DNA from: Mucilaginibacter cryoferens
GTDB taxonomy: Bacteria; Bacteroidota; Bacteroidia; Sphingobacteriales; Sphingobacteriaceae
Direction: 5' to 3'
Assembly: GCF_014205845.1 (NCBI RefSeq)
Contig: NZ_JACHCR010000029.1
Span: forward strand, 1-64,000
DNA: 64,000 nucleotides
Every line of letters begins with the position of its first letter. Position 1 is the first letter of the stretch. A model generated the notes under the pieces. It saw nothing but the letters and a program-made list of their open reading frames with translations, did no database searches and was not told the DNA's origin. The translations under genes were made by a program, and so were the position numbers. Positions 29,636 through 37,788 of this stretch are shown here, piece after piece.

Positions 29636-29699
29636 AAAACTCTAAATCCCAAATACTAAACTCTAAATACTAAATTGTAAATATCAAATCCTAAAACCT
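29636..29699. repeat. CTAAA-rich intergenic tract (P11-P12)
   Basis: Units such as TAAACTC, TAAATAC and TAAATCC repeat with a rough 7- to 8-bp period between P12 and P11. Confidence 0.45.
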
Positions 29700-29721
29700 G
29701 ATGCTTACCCCTATTCATTTT

Positions 29722-29757
29722 AACGCCTCCTACTTTGGAGAGGATTGGATGAGGTCC
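29722..29757. repeat. Degenerate palindromic repeat abutting the P12 stop codon
   Basis: CCTCCTACTTTGGAGAGG with the flank ATTGGATGAGG is a decayed copy of the dispersed CCTCTCC element. It ends next to the P12 stop codon, making this the fifth permease with the element at its 3' end. Confidence 0.5.
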
Positions 29758-32187
29758 TTATTCATTCTTCAAACTATCAACCGGGTTAGCAACGGCTGCT
29801 TTTATAGCTTGGAAACTTACCGTAATAATAGCGATCACTAATGCCGCGCAACCTGCTACTACCATTACCCACCATTGAATACTGATACGATAGGCAAAAT
29901 CGCGCAGCCACAAATTCATTAAATACCAGGCTATTGGCGAGGCTATTAAAATAGAAATGCCTACAAGTTTTACAAAATCCAAAGAAAGCATGCGTGTTAT
30001 TGCTGCAACACTAGCCCCCAGTACTTTGCGGATACCTATTTCTTTGGTGCGCTGTTCGGCAGCGTAAGCGGCCAGCCCAAACAATCCTAAACAGGCAATT
30101 ACAATAGCAAGGGTGGTGAAGATGATAAATATTTGCCCTGTACGCTGTTCGGTACGATAAGATGCATCAAAATCCTGATCCATAAACGAATAGTTGATCT
30201 GTACATTGGGGTTCAGATCTTTCCACGCGGCATTTATTTGCTTTAAGGTTAAGCTTAAGTTGTTTGTATTTACACGGATGCTCAGCGCGCCGTTATCACT
30301 ATCAAGGGTTAATATTACAGGGGTAACATTCTCGTGCAGCGAGTTAAAATTAAAATCTTTAACTACCCCCAATATCCGGTAGGGTTTCATGTGCGTCATA
30401 ACATGCTGGCTGCTCATCGATCTGTAAATGATGCTATTAACAGGCTCTTTAAAGCCCAAAAACTTGGCGGCCGCTTCATTAATTACCACTCCGGCCGAAT
30501 CGGTAGGCATATCTTTCGAAAAATTACGACCGGCAGCTAATTTCATATCCAACGTAGATATATAATCCTCATCAACCCGCCAGCTTTGCGGAAATATGGA
30601 TGTTTTTTCGTTTAGCGTGGCATCCTTGTAATAAATGGATGTGCTTTTAAAGCCGGATGTAGGTAAAAAACCGGTCATGGTAGCATTTAATACGCCGGGC
30701 AGTTCTTTAACCTTTTGCTTAAATATGGCAGCCTGGTTATTGAGCTCAAAAACGTTTTTAATAACCAGTACCTGATTACGGTTATAGCCCAGGTTTTTGG
30801 TTTGAATATAGTTAAGCTGATTATAAATAACCAGTGTACCGATGATCAAAAATATAGAGATAGAAAATTGAAACACCACAAACAGGCTGCGCAGCCTGCC
30901 GCCTTTAAAACCTGTTGCCAGTTTACCCTTCAGCACATCTACAGGTTGAAATGCCGACAGGTAAAACGCCGGATATGAACCGGAAAGTACGCCTACAACC
31001 AAAGCAACTATAAGCAGTGAGGGTAATATCCAACCCAACGAGTGGCTATCTATTAAAAGAACTTTACCGGATAATTGATTAAACAGTGGTAATAAAAACA
31101 AGGCTATCACAAATGCCAGCACCGTACCAATAAAGGTAACCAAAACAGATTCTGTTAAAAACTGCGCTATGAGGTGTTTACGGTCGGAGCCTAAAACCTT
31201 GCGTACCCCAACCTCACGGGCGCGGTTTGATGAACGGGCGGTTGATAGGTTCATGAAGTTTATACAGGCTATCAGCAATATAAAAACCGCAATAAGCAAA
31301 AATATATATACATACTGCGTAGTACCGTTTGCACCAAGCTCGCCCGAAATATTGGATTTGAGGTGAATATCGGTAAGCGGGATCAGGTTCAGCCTAAAAA
31401 AACTGCCCTGTTTTTCAAACTCGGCGATAGTTAAATTTAATTGCCCTTTCATTTGTTCACCACTAAATTTCTCTAACAAGGCCGGAAAACTTGCCTCCAG
31501 TTGTTTGGCGTATGATTTATCTTTCAGTAACACATAGGTATTATAATCGCTGCGCAGCCATTCGGTTGAGCGGCTATCCGGAAAGGAAGCCATCGATATA
31601 AAAAAATCAAAATTAAAGTGCGATTGCTGAGGTACATCTTTAATTACACCGGTTACTTTACAAAGGGTATTATCATTAAACATTAAAGTTTTACCCACCA
31701 CATTAACGCTGTTAAAGTATTTTTTTGCGGTAGTTTCGGTAATTACCACACTGTTGGGCTCTACGAGTGCCGAAGCCGCGTTACCATTAATCATGGGCAG
31801 GGTAAACACGCTAAATAAAGAAGCATCGGCAAAGGCTACTCTGTTTTCAACTATGTTGAGCGTACCTTTTTTAACATGTGATGCACCTGCATTTTTAATC
31901 CTGGTGGCATTTTCAACATAGGGATATTCGGCAATCAGGGTTTTAGCCAGTGGAGCCATGCAAACGGCGTATTTCACCGCGTTATCACCCAGCTTCAAAT
32001 CTTCATTAACCCTAAATATCCTGCCCGCTTTTTCGTTATACCTGTCGTAGCCTAACTCATCGGCAACGTAAAGTACAATTATTAAACAGGTAGCCAGGCC
32101 CAATGCCAGTCCCATAATATTTATTGCCGTAAAGCCCTTGTTTTTACGCAGACTACGGATCGCCGATTTTATATAGTTTTTGATCAT
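29758..32187 (-). CDS. P12: double-FtsX (MacB-type) ABC transporter permease
   Basis: An 809-residue permease of the P8/P9 subgroup. Coupling motifs are AREVGVRKVLGSDRKHL and TKEIGIRKVLGASVAAI. The ending KAAVANPVDSLKNE varies most from the family. Shared subgroup features are KKYFNSVNVVGKTLMFND, the VDEDYISTLDMKLAAGRNF region and the AAYAAEQRTKEIG junction. QINYSFMDQDFDASYRTEQR leads into the last block. It is the middle permease of proposed unit A. GTTCATTGG-type inverted repeats lie upstream of its start and a decayed palindrome at its stop codon. The substrate is unknown. Confidence 0.9.
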   Translation of the reverse strand: MIKNYIKSAIRSLRKNKGFTAINIMGLALGLATCLIIVLYVADELGYDRYNEKAGRIFRVNEDLKLGDNAVKYAVCMAPLAKTLIAEYPYVENATRIKNAGASHVKKGTLNIVENRVAFADASLFSVFTLPMINGNAASALVEPNSVVITETTAKKYFNSVNVVGKTLMFNDNTLCKVTGVIKDVPQQSHFNFDFFISMASFPDSRSTEWLRSDYNTYVLLKDKSYAKQLEASFPALLEKFSGEQMKGQLNLTIAEFEKQGSFFRLNLIPLTDIHLKSNISGELGANGTTQYVYIFLLIAVFILLIACINFMNLSTARSSNRAREVGVRKVLGSDRKHLIAQFLTESVLVTFIGTVLAFVIALFLLPLFNQLSGKVLLIDSHSLGWILPSLLIVALVVGVLSGSYPAFYLSAFQPVDVLKGKLATGFKGGRLRSLFVVFQFSISIFLIIGTLVIYNQLNYIQTKNLGYNRNQVLVIKNVFELNNQAAIFKQKVKELPGVLNATMTGFLPTSGFKSTSIYYKDATLNEKTSIFPQSWRVDEDYISTLDMKLAAGRNFSKDMPTDSAGVVINEAAAKFLGFKEPVNSIIYRSMSSQHVMTHMKPYRILGVVKDFNFNSLHENVTPVILTLDSDNGALSIRVNTNNLSLTLKQINAAWKDLNPNVQINYSFMDQDFDASYRTEQRTGQIFIIFTTLAIVIACLGLFGLAAYAAEQRTKEIGIRKVLGASVAAITRMLSLDFVKLVGISILIASPIAWYLMNLWLRDFAYRISIQWWVMVVAGCAALVIAIITVSFQAIKAAVANPVDSLKNE

Positions 32188-32196
32188 CTTTTTTTA

Positions 32197-32317
32197 GTTT
32201 ATTAGTTCATTGGTTTATTAGTTCATTGGTCTTGTCTGGTTTATAATTGGGGGGATCAAACTATGCAGACTTTACCGCTTTCCACCAATGAACCATTGAA
32301 CTAATGAACCAATAAAC
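32197..32317. repeat. 34-bp inverted repeat (GTTCATTGG type) between P12 and P13
   Basis: The arm at 32197-32230 is matched by the reverse complement of 32284-32317 with only a few mismatches. Each arm is itself built from two GTTCATTGG/GTTTATTAG-like units. The gap can form a cruciform or a transcript hairpin just upstream of the P12 start. Confidence 0.65.
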
Positions 32318-32320
32318 CCC

Positions 32321-34675
32321 TCACTCGCTCCTCAAGCTTTTTACCGGGTTTGCCAGTGCTGCTTTGAGGGTATTAATACTCACTACTACCAACGTTAACA
32401 GCAGTATAATAATGCCAACTATGGCAAACATCCAAATACTGATGCTTACGTGATAGGTGTACTTTTGCAGCCAATCGTTCATAAACCACCAGGTTAGTGG
32501 TACGGCAATTACAAAAGCTATCATCACCAGTTTTAAAAATTCGGTTGATATCAGCATCAATAATTGCTGTACCGATGCACCCAATACCTTACGTACGCCT
32601 ATCTCGCGAAAACGTTTTTCTATAGTGAACGATGCCAAACCCGCCAGCCCAATACAGCATATAAATATGGCCAGCCCCGCAAATATGTTGGTGATACGGC
32701 TTATCAGTTCTTCGGTAATTAGTTTTTTACCAAACTCCTGGTCAACAAATTTAAAGTCGAATATATTATTGGGATTGTATTTGGTAAAAACAACCCGTAA
32801 TACCTGGATAGCTTTTTTAACATCCGCATTGTTTTTAAGGCGAATATCTATCATACGGGAGCCGTAAGGGTTATAGTAAACCATCAAAGGTTCTACCGGC
32901 TTATAGGGCGATTCCATTACAATATTTTCAATCACCCCGGCCACAGTATATTTTCTCGGCCCATACCTCATTTGCATCCCGATAGGATTTTTCAGGTTCA
33001 TGGCTTCAACAGCGGCTTTATTCAATAGCATAACGCCCGAGTCGCCGGGCATTGCGTTAAAATCTCTGCCCATTAAAACTTTAGTACCCATGGTTTTAGT
33101 AAAATCCACATCGGTACTTAAGCCGGCAAAAATAATACTACCAGCAGGCTTTCCCTCGTAATCCGGAGAGGGCGATTTCCACCCAACCTCGGTTATAGGT
33201 GCCGAGGTGCGGGTAACAGCGCTAATTAAACCCGAGTTAAACAGCTCCTGCTTTATGGCAACATAATTTTTATCTGTCTCCTGCGATGATGGCACCATCA
33301 TCAGGTTATTGGGGTTGTAACCAATATTGCGGTTTTTGATGTGCTGAATTTGCTGGTATACAATAATGGTTGCTGATATTAACAATATCGACATTACAAA
33401 CTGCCCTACCACCAGGATACGCCTGGGTAATACCGCGCTTTTGCCAGCGGCAAATGTACCCTTCAATACTTTAACAGGATTAAATGACGACAGGTATAGT
33501 GCCGGGTAGCTGCCGGCTACAATACCCGTAAAAAGTATAATGATAACCATTCCGGTTAAAAAGAAAGGCTCAACGACCGACAATTGTAAGTTTTTACTTA
33601 CCAGCGAGTTGAACAATGGCATTAGCAGGTATACAGCCATAATAGCAAATACAAAGGCTATGCAGGTAAGTATAATAGACTCGAAAAAAAACTGGATGAT
33701 GAGTTGTTTTTTATCAGATCCTAATGTTTTGCGGATACCAACTTCTTTGGCTCGTTTTTCGGAACGGGCGGTAGATAGGTTCATGAAATTTACGCAGGCA
33801 ATAAGCAAAATTATAATGGCTACAATAGTAAACAGCCGTACATACTCTATCATACCGCCAATGTTTTTACCATCTTTAAATTCGCCATACAGGTGCCATT
33901 TATTCATGGCAAAGGTGTAGTAAGTACTTATCTGGTCATGGCTATCGTTCTGATGTTTTACATCATTTACATACTTGTTAAGGGCCTCTTGTTTTACACC
34001 CGGCATAGCCTCAATAAAAACAAAGTTTGATGAATTTGACCACTCATGCATTCTGTTTTTACTTTCGGTAGATGTGTATTCAAAAGGAACTATAAAATCG
34101 AACTTAAAAGTAGAATTACCCGGAGGATCGGCAATGATGGCGCTTACTTTAAAGTTTAGCTGATTATCTATTTTAATTACTTTATTGATAGGATCTTCGT
34201 TTCCGAAGAAAGCCCGGGCGGCCGATTCTGTCAACACCATTGATTTTGGATCATTGATAGATGTTTTGGCATCACCCTTAATAAACTTCCACGAAAACAT
34301 CTTAAAAAACTGATCACTTACCTGGTAACCATCTTTATTAAGCTTAACGTTTCCGTACTGCGCCAGGTGGTTTTCCTGGTGACTGGTCATTACCGCGTAC
34401 TTTATTTGCGGGTTACCGGTTTCCAACGCCTTGGCTAAGGGGAAGGCCATATTTTCGTCGGTAAAAATGCTGTTCTTAAAGTCGCGGTTGGCCATTAACT
34501 TATAAATATTGTTATGGCCGGCGTGAAACCTATCAAATGAAACTTCATCTTTTACCCACAAGAAAATGAAGATGGAACAAGTCATACCAATAGTCAATCC
34601 CAGAATATTGGTTAGCGAGAAGCCTTTGTTCCTGATCAGGTTTCTCCAGGCGATCTTTAAGTAGTTCTTAATCAT
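32321..34675 (-). CDS. P13: double-FtsX (MacB-type) ABC transporter permease next to the ATPase
   Basis: At 784 residues this is the shortest permease of the array. Coupling motifs are AKEVGIRKTLGSDKKQL and FREIGVRKVLGASVQQL; the second has FRE where the others have a basic, polar or aliphatic residue followed by KE. It ends KAALANPVKSLRSE. FDFKFVDQEFGKKLITEELI before the last block differs from the usual FLDE...EQ pattern. Being directly downstream of the ATPase gene (262-bp gap) and behind the adaptor, it is the best candidate for the founding permease of the system. The distance from its paralogues fits that idea but does not prove it. The substrate is unknown. Confidence 0.9.
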   Translation of the reverse strand: MIKNYLKIAWRNLIRNKGFSLTNILGLTIGMTCSIFIFLWVKDEVSFDRFHAGHNNIYKLMANRDFKNSIFTDENMAFPLAKALETGNPQIKYAVMTSHQENHLAQYGNVKLNKDGYQVSDQFFKMFSWKFIKGDAKTSINDPKSMVLTESAARAFFGNEDPINKVIKIDNQLNFKVSAIIADPPGNSTFKFDFIVPFEYTSTESKNRMHEWSNSSNFVFIEAMPGVKQEALNKYVNDVKHQNDSHDQISTYYTFAMNKWHLYGEFKDGKNIGGMIEYVRLFTIVAIIILLIACVNFMNLSTARSEKRAKEVGIRKTLGSDKKQLIIQFFFESIILTCIAFVFAIMAVYLLMPLFNSLVSKNLQLSVVEPFFLTGMVIIILFTGIVAGSYPALYLSSFNPVKVLKGTFAAGKSAVLPRRILVVGQFVMSILLISATIIVYQQIQHIKNRNIGYNPNNLMMVPSSQETDKNYVAIKQELFNSGLISAVTRTSAPITEVGWKSPSPDYEGKPAGSIIFAGLSTDVDFTKTMGTKVLMGRDFNAMPGDSGVMLLNKAAVEAMNLKNPIGMQMRYGPRKYTVAGVIENIVMESPYKPVEPLMVYYNPYGSRMIDIRLKNNADVKKAIQVLRVVFTKYNPNNIFDFKFVDQEFGKKLITEELISRITNIFAGLAIFICCIGLAGLASFTIEKRFREIGVRKVLGASVQQLLMLISTEFLKLVMIAFVIAVPLTWWFMNDWLQKYTYHVSISIWMFAIVGIIILLLTLVVVSINTLKAALANPVKSLRSE

Positions 34676-34680
34676 GTCGA

Positions 34681-34828
34681 TTGGTTTATCAGTTCATTTA
34701 CTCAATGGTTCATTGGTCTTATCTGTTGGTTCAATGTCGCATTACTATCAGATAACGCGGTTATAAATCCATCCTGCAAATTATCCGCTGTTCCACCAAT
34801 GAACTAATGAACCAGTGAACTAATGAAC
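34681..34828. repeat. GTTCATTGG-type inverted repeat between P13 and the ATPase
   Basis: The arm at 34681-34716, containing CAATGGTTCATTGG, pairs imperfectly with 34796-34828, containing CCAATGAACTAATGAACC. It is the same repeat type as between P12 and P13, and is followed by a partial CCCCTCCC palindrome at about 34851-34881. Confidence 0.55.
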
Positions 34829-34936
34829 GAACAAAAAAAGGCAAAAAACAAGCTAACCCCTCCCAAACGGGAAGGGTGGCTATGCACTATTAACTTATAT
34901 AAACTATCTTCTTTTGGGGGAGACGATAAGGCCGGC

Positions 34937-35614
34937 TTAAACCATAATATTCTCTACAACAGCCTGGCCATCAAGCAACCTGATGATACGGTGACTGTAG
35001 CGGGCATCGTGCTCGGAGTGGGTAACCATAATGATGGTTGTACCCTGCTCGTTCAAATCCGTTAACAGCTCCATTACATCGTTACCATTGGTACTATCCA
35101 GGTTACCGGTAGGCTCATCCGCAAGTATCAGTTTGGGTTTATTTACAACCGCGCGGGCAATGGCCACACGTTGTTGCTGCCCACCCGATAACTGCTGCGG
35201 GTAGTGGTTACGGCGGTGCATTATCTGCATTTTATCCAAAACTTCCTCAACCCTTTTAACACGCTCAGCAGCGGGTACGCCAGTGTAAATTAATGGCAGC
35301 TCCACATTTTCAAATACGGTAAGCTCATCAATAAGGTTAAAACTCTGAAAAACAAACCCGATGTTGTGTTTACGCAGATCGGCACGTTTGCGCTCGTTAA
35401 AATGAGCAACTTCAATGTCGTTAAAAACGTAACTGCCATCATCCGGATCATCCAGCATTCCCAGGATATTTAACAATGTTGACTTGCCGCAACCAGATGG
35501 GCCCATAATGGCCACAAACTCGCCGGTTCCAACTTCCATCGATAGCTTGTTTAAGGCTATGGTCTCTACCTCTTCTGTGCGGTAAAATTTTTCGAGATTA
35601 GTAATTTTTATCAT
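34937..35614 (-). CDS. LolD/MacB-type ABC transporter ATPase
   Basis: A 225-residue cytoplasmic ATPase with Walker A GPSGCGKST (residues 38-46), Q-loop FQSFN, signature LSGGQQQR, Walker B LILADEP and the switch histidine in MVTHSE. This is the usual size and pattern for the ATPase that drives MacB, LolCE and other FtsX-type transporters, which move substrates out of or through the periplasm by mechanotransmission. The start at 35614 is chosen because a strong AGGAGG-type site lies just before it; an upstream frame to 35644 overlaps that site. It is the only ABC ATPase in the window and lies between the adaptor and P13, so it probably powers several or all of the permeases. Confidence 0.92.
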   Translation of the reverse strand: MIKITNLEKFYRTEEVETIALNKLSMEVGTGEFVAIMGPSGCGKSTLLNILGMLDDPDDGSYVFNDIEVAHFNERKRADLRKHNIGFVFQSFNLIDELTVFENVELPLIYTGVPAAERVKRVEEVLDKMQIMHRRNHYPQQLSGGQQQRVAIARAVVNKPKLILADEPTGNLDSTNGNDVMELLTDLNEQGTTIIMVTHSEHDARYSHRIIRLLDGQAVVENIMV

Positions 35615-35618
35615 TTGC

Positions 35619-35626
35619 CCCTCCTG
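35619..35626 (-). promoter_or_regulatory. Shine-Dalgarno site fixing the ATPase start
   Basis: The minus strand reads CAGGAGGG a few bases before the ATG at 35614. Strong sites like this are rare in Bacteroidota, and it rules out the longer reading frame. Confidence 0.6.
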
Positions 35627-35741
35627 AAACATGCCTTGCAGCATGTTTTGATTTTTTGTTTGGTTTATACTCTTTATTAAAATTAATTATCTGATTACAT
35701 GACGCTTGCCGTCAGCATTTCGTTGCAGTGATGCAGTACTT

Positions 35742-35815
35742 AGCCCCCTCTAAATCTCCCCCGGTTGGGGAGACTTAAAAAAGCCCTCCCTACCGGCGAG
35801 GGTTTGGGTGGAGCC
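35742..35815. repeat. Facing pair of palindromic repeats between ATPase and adaptor
   Basis: Two related elements, AGCCCCCTC...CTCCCCCGGTTGGGGAG and AAAGCCCTCCC...GCGAGGGTTTGGGTGGAGCC, face each other. They end next to the adaptor stop codon. They may reduce read-through from the adaptor to the ATPase or stabilise the upstream message. Confidence 0.6.
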
Positions 35816-35818
35816 GGT

Positions 35819-37072
35819 TTATTTTTTCAATACCAGTTCCTGAATATCGCCATAGGTTTCGTAGCTTGAGGTAATTACCTTATCGCCAGGGTTTAAACCG
35901 TCGGTTACTACATAATAATCCGGACTTTGACGGCCAAGCTGAATGTTAACCTTATAGGCACGTTTACCATCTTCACTCACCTTAAATATCCAGTTACCGC
36001 CTGTTTGCTGAAAAAAGCCACCTTTAGGTACCAATACCGCTGTAGTTTCATCGCTTAAAGCCAATCTAACCTGTAGTGTTTGGCCTTTACGGATGCCCTT
36101 AGGCACCTCGCCTACAAATTGCATATCAACCTGGAACCGACCGGCAGTTATAATGGTAAATACCTTTTTTATCACCATGTTATATGTTTTATCCGCAAAC
36201 TGAAAATCGCCTTTTAAGCCGGTGAATACCCGCGATAGGTAATGCTCATCAATATCAACCCTTACTTTAAAGCCCGATTGTACGTCAATTTGCCCCAGTT
36301 GCACACCTTTAACTTTACTTTGGCCAACTTCGGCATCAAGGTTAGTTAACTGGCCGTCAATAGGTGCCCGCAGGGTTAAGCTTGCAACCTTCTTTTGCAT
36401 TAGTGCAAGGGCTGCCTTCATTTGGGTGTAATGTTCTTGCGATTGCTGATCTTGTTGCTTAATCAACGCCGTATCTTGTTTCAATATCTGTACCGCAAGC
36501 TGACGGCGGTTTACCTGGTAATCGTAACCGTTTTTTGCCGATTGATAATCTTGCAGGCCCAAGGCCTTTTGCTCGTATAATCTTTTATCCAAATCATAAA
36601 TACGCTTGGCTTCTTTATAGGCATTGTCTACATCGGCCATGGTATTCAATTTAGTAATGGTGGCCTGACTGGCATTGTTACGGGATATTTGCATTTGCGT
36701 TTGCTCTGCAAATACGGCCGACTCCTGGGTAGCCAGGTTAAGTTCTTCATCAACATTGCTTAGTTTTAAGATTGGGTCGCCTTTTTTAAGCATGGCGCCA
36801 TCTTCAACGTATTTTTCTTCAACTTCTCCGCCTTCTGTAGCATCCAAAAAAATGGTGGTTAAAGGCATAACGGTACCATTAACGGGTATAAACTCCTGGA
36901 ACGGACCTTTAGTGATTGTACTTACGGTTATGCGTTCGGTATCAACATCAAGCTTACTTTTGCCCGATGTAAAATATATACTGCCTCCAACTAATAAAAT
37001 TATGCCTGTAATACCAGCAATAGTTAGTATTCGTTTACTGTTCCAGGTCTTTTTCTCTATTTTTCTGTCCAC
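35819..37072 (-). CDS. HlyD/MacA-type periplasmic adaptor
   Basis: A 417-residue membrane-fusion protein. Residues 15-33 form one N-terminal membrane anchor. A split lipoyl-like domain lies around 70-110 and 230-265 (APIDGQLTNLDAEVGQ). Between them, residues about 115-225 form a glutamine-rich coiled-coil hairpin, and beta-barrel and proximal domains follow. Such adaptors link an inner-membrane transporter to an outer-membrane channel; no TolC-like gene is present in the window. The start is GTG: an in-frame stop lies three codons upstream and no ATG fits. It is the first gene of proposed unit A, 205 bp ahead of the ATPase, under a sigma-54-like element and an upstream motif shared with P4. 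Confidence 0.9.
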   Translation of the reverse strand: MDRKIEKKTWNSKRILTIAGITGIILLVGGSIYFTSGKSKLDVDTERITVSTITKGPFQEFIPVNGTVMPLTTIFLDATEGGEVEEKYVEDGAMLKKGDPILKLSNVDEELNLATQESAVFAEQTQMQISRNNASQATITKLNTMADVDNAYKEAKRIYDLDKRLYEQKALGLQDYQSAKNGYDYQVNRRQLAVQILKQDTALIKQQDQQSQEHYTQMKAALALMQKKVASLTLRAPIDGQLTNLDAEVGQSKVKGVQLGQIDVQSGFKVRVDIDEHYLSRVFTGLKGDFQFADKTYNMVIKKVFTIITAGRFQVDMQFVGEVPKGIRKGQTLQVRLALSDETTAVLVPKGGFFQQTGGNWIFKVSEDGKRAYKVNIQLGRQSPDYYVVTDGLNPGDKVITSSYETYGDIQELVLKK

Positions 37073-37100
37073 TGTAGTTTATGATATTTTGAATAATGGT

Positions 37101-37117
37101 TACAAAAAGATATGCCA
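37101..37117 (-). promoter_or_regulatory. Weak sigma-54-like element upstream of the adaptor gene
   Basis: The minus strand reads TGGCATATCTTTTTGTA. The TGGCA half is a good -24 match; the -12 half (TTTGT) is one base too far away. It lies about 30 nt before the GTG start, like the elements before P4 and P10. Confidence 0.3.
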
Positions 37118-37170
37118 CAAATTAAATAACTGTATTTCAATAACTTAAATACCTATTACCTATTTGGGGC

Positions 37171-37211
37171 GTACGCTTCTGTTACATCAAGTGTACGGTA
37201 ATGATACAGTG
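37171..37211 (-). promoter_or_regulatory. Candidate upstream activator site before the adaptor gene
   Basis: Contains GTACGC and, 20 bp on, a 21-bp segment (37191-37211) that matches the P4 site at 18 positions. It lies 55-96 bp from the -24-like GG, the same distance as at P4. A further GCGGTACGCCC follows at 37216-37226 in inverted orientation to GGCGTACGC. The divergent NtrC-family gene makes it a natural target. Confidence 0.5.
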
Positions 37212-37452
37212 AATAGCGGTACGCCCATTACACTATCAGTGTGTTTGCCACAACTAAAATAACTCTTTTTTATTACTGCTAACTATTTAATAATTGTATT
37301 TACACTATAGGTGTGAAACTTAAGCAGCCAATTATTAATTTGCAGAAAATTTTGTTTGGTTCATGATTCATTGTTGATGGTTCATGGCAGGAGGTTTGTT
37401 GGGAATTGTTCATAGATCGTAGTTGATAGATCGTGGTTCACGGCCTTCCGGG

Positions 37453-37678
37453 TAGCGATGGGTTTAACACCATGAGTGTTCGAAAGATTTTTAATTCCCT
37501 CCTCGGGGAGGGGTGCCATTGGAGAAGAGCGCAAAGCCAGGGAGGGGTTTATACGAGCGAAGAGTTGCAAAGCGGCTTAAATACGTGTTAAACCCTCCCT
37601 CCTTCCCCAGGGAAGGAATAGCGCAGGCAGCTGCTCTTTCTTATCTTTCGAACACTCATAATTTCAAACCCATCGCTA
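37453..37678. repeat. 226-bp nested inverted-repeat element (MITE-like)
   Basis: The outer arms 37453-37488 and 37643-37678 (36 bp) are reverse complements at 32 positions, beginning TAGCGATGGGTTT and ending with GTGTTCGAAAGAT. Inside are further palindromic parts, a CCCTCCTCGGGGAGGGG block and GGGAGGGGTTTA / TAAACCCTCCC arms. There is no transposase gene. It lies in the 716-bp gap between the adaptor and the NtrC-type gene, and the rest of that gap holds the control sites described separately. Confidence 0.7.
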
Positions 37679-37788
37679 CGGTGCAGTAACAGTTATTGCA
37701 TAACCAGCGCTTGGCCATGATACATCAACAATTAACTGCTATCGATAAAAATACTTGCTACTTGATACTAAATACTTGATACTTGGCT

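Noticed and set aside
151..34675. Reading the permeases as cell-division FtsX or as lipoprotein LolCE proteins
   Set aside because: They are about twice the size, have duplicated domains, and no ftsE, lolA or lolB partner is nearby; only the fold family is shared.
37783..37788. TTG start for the NtrC-type regulator
   Set aside because: An ATG lies two codons later and gives the normal distance to the receiver-domain acidic cluster.
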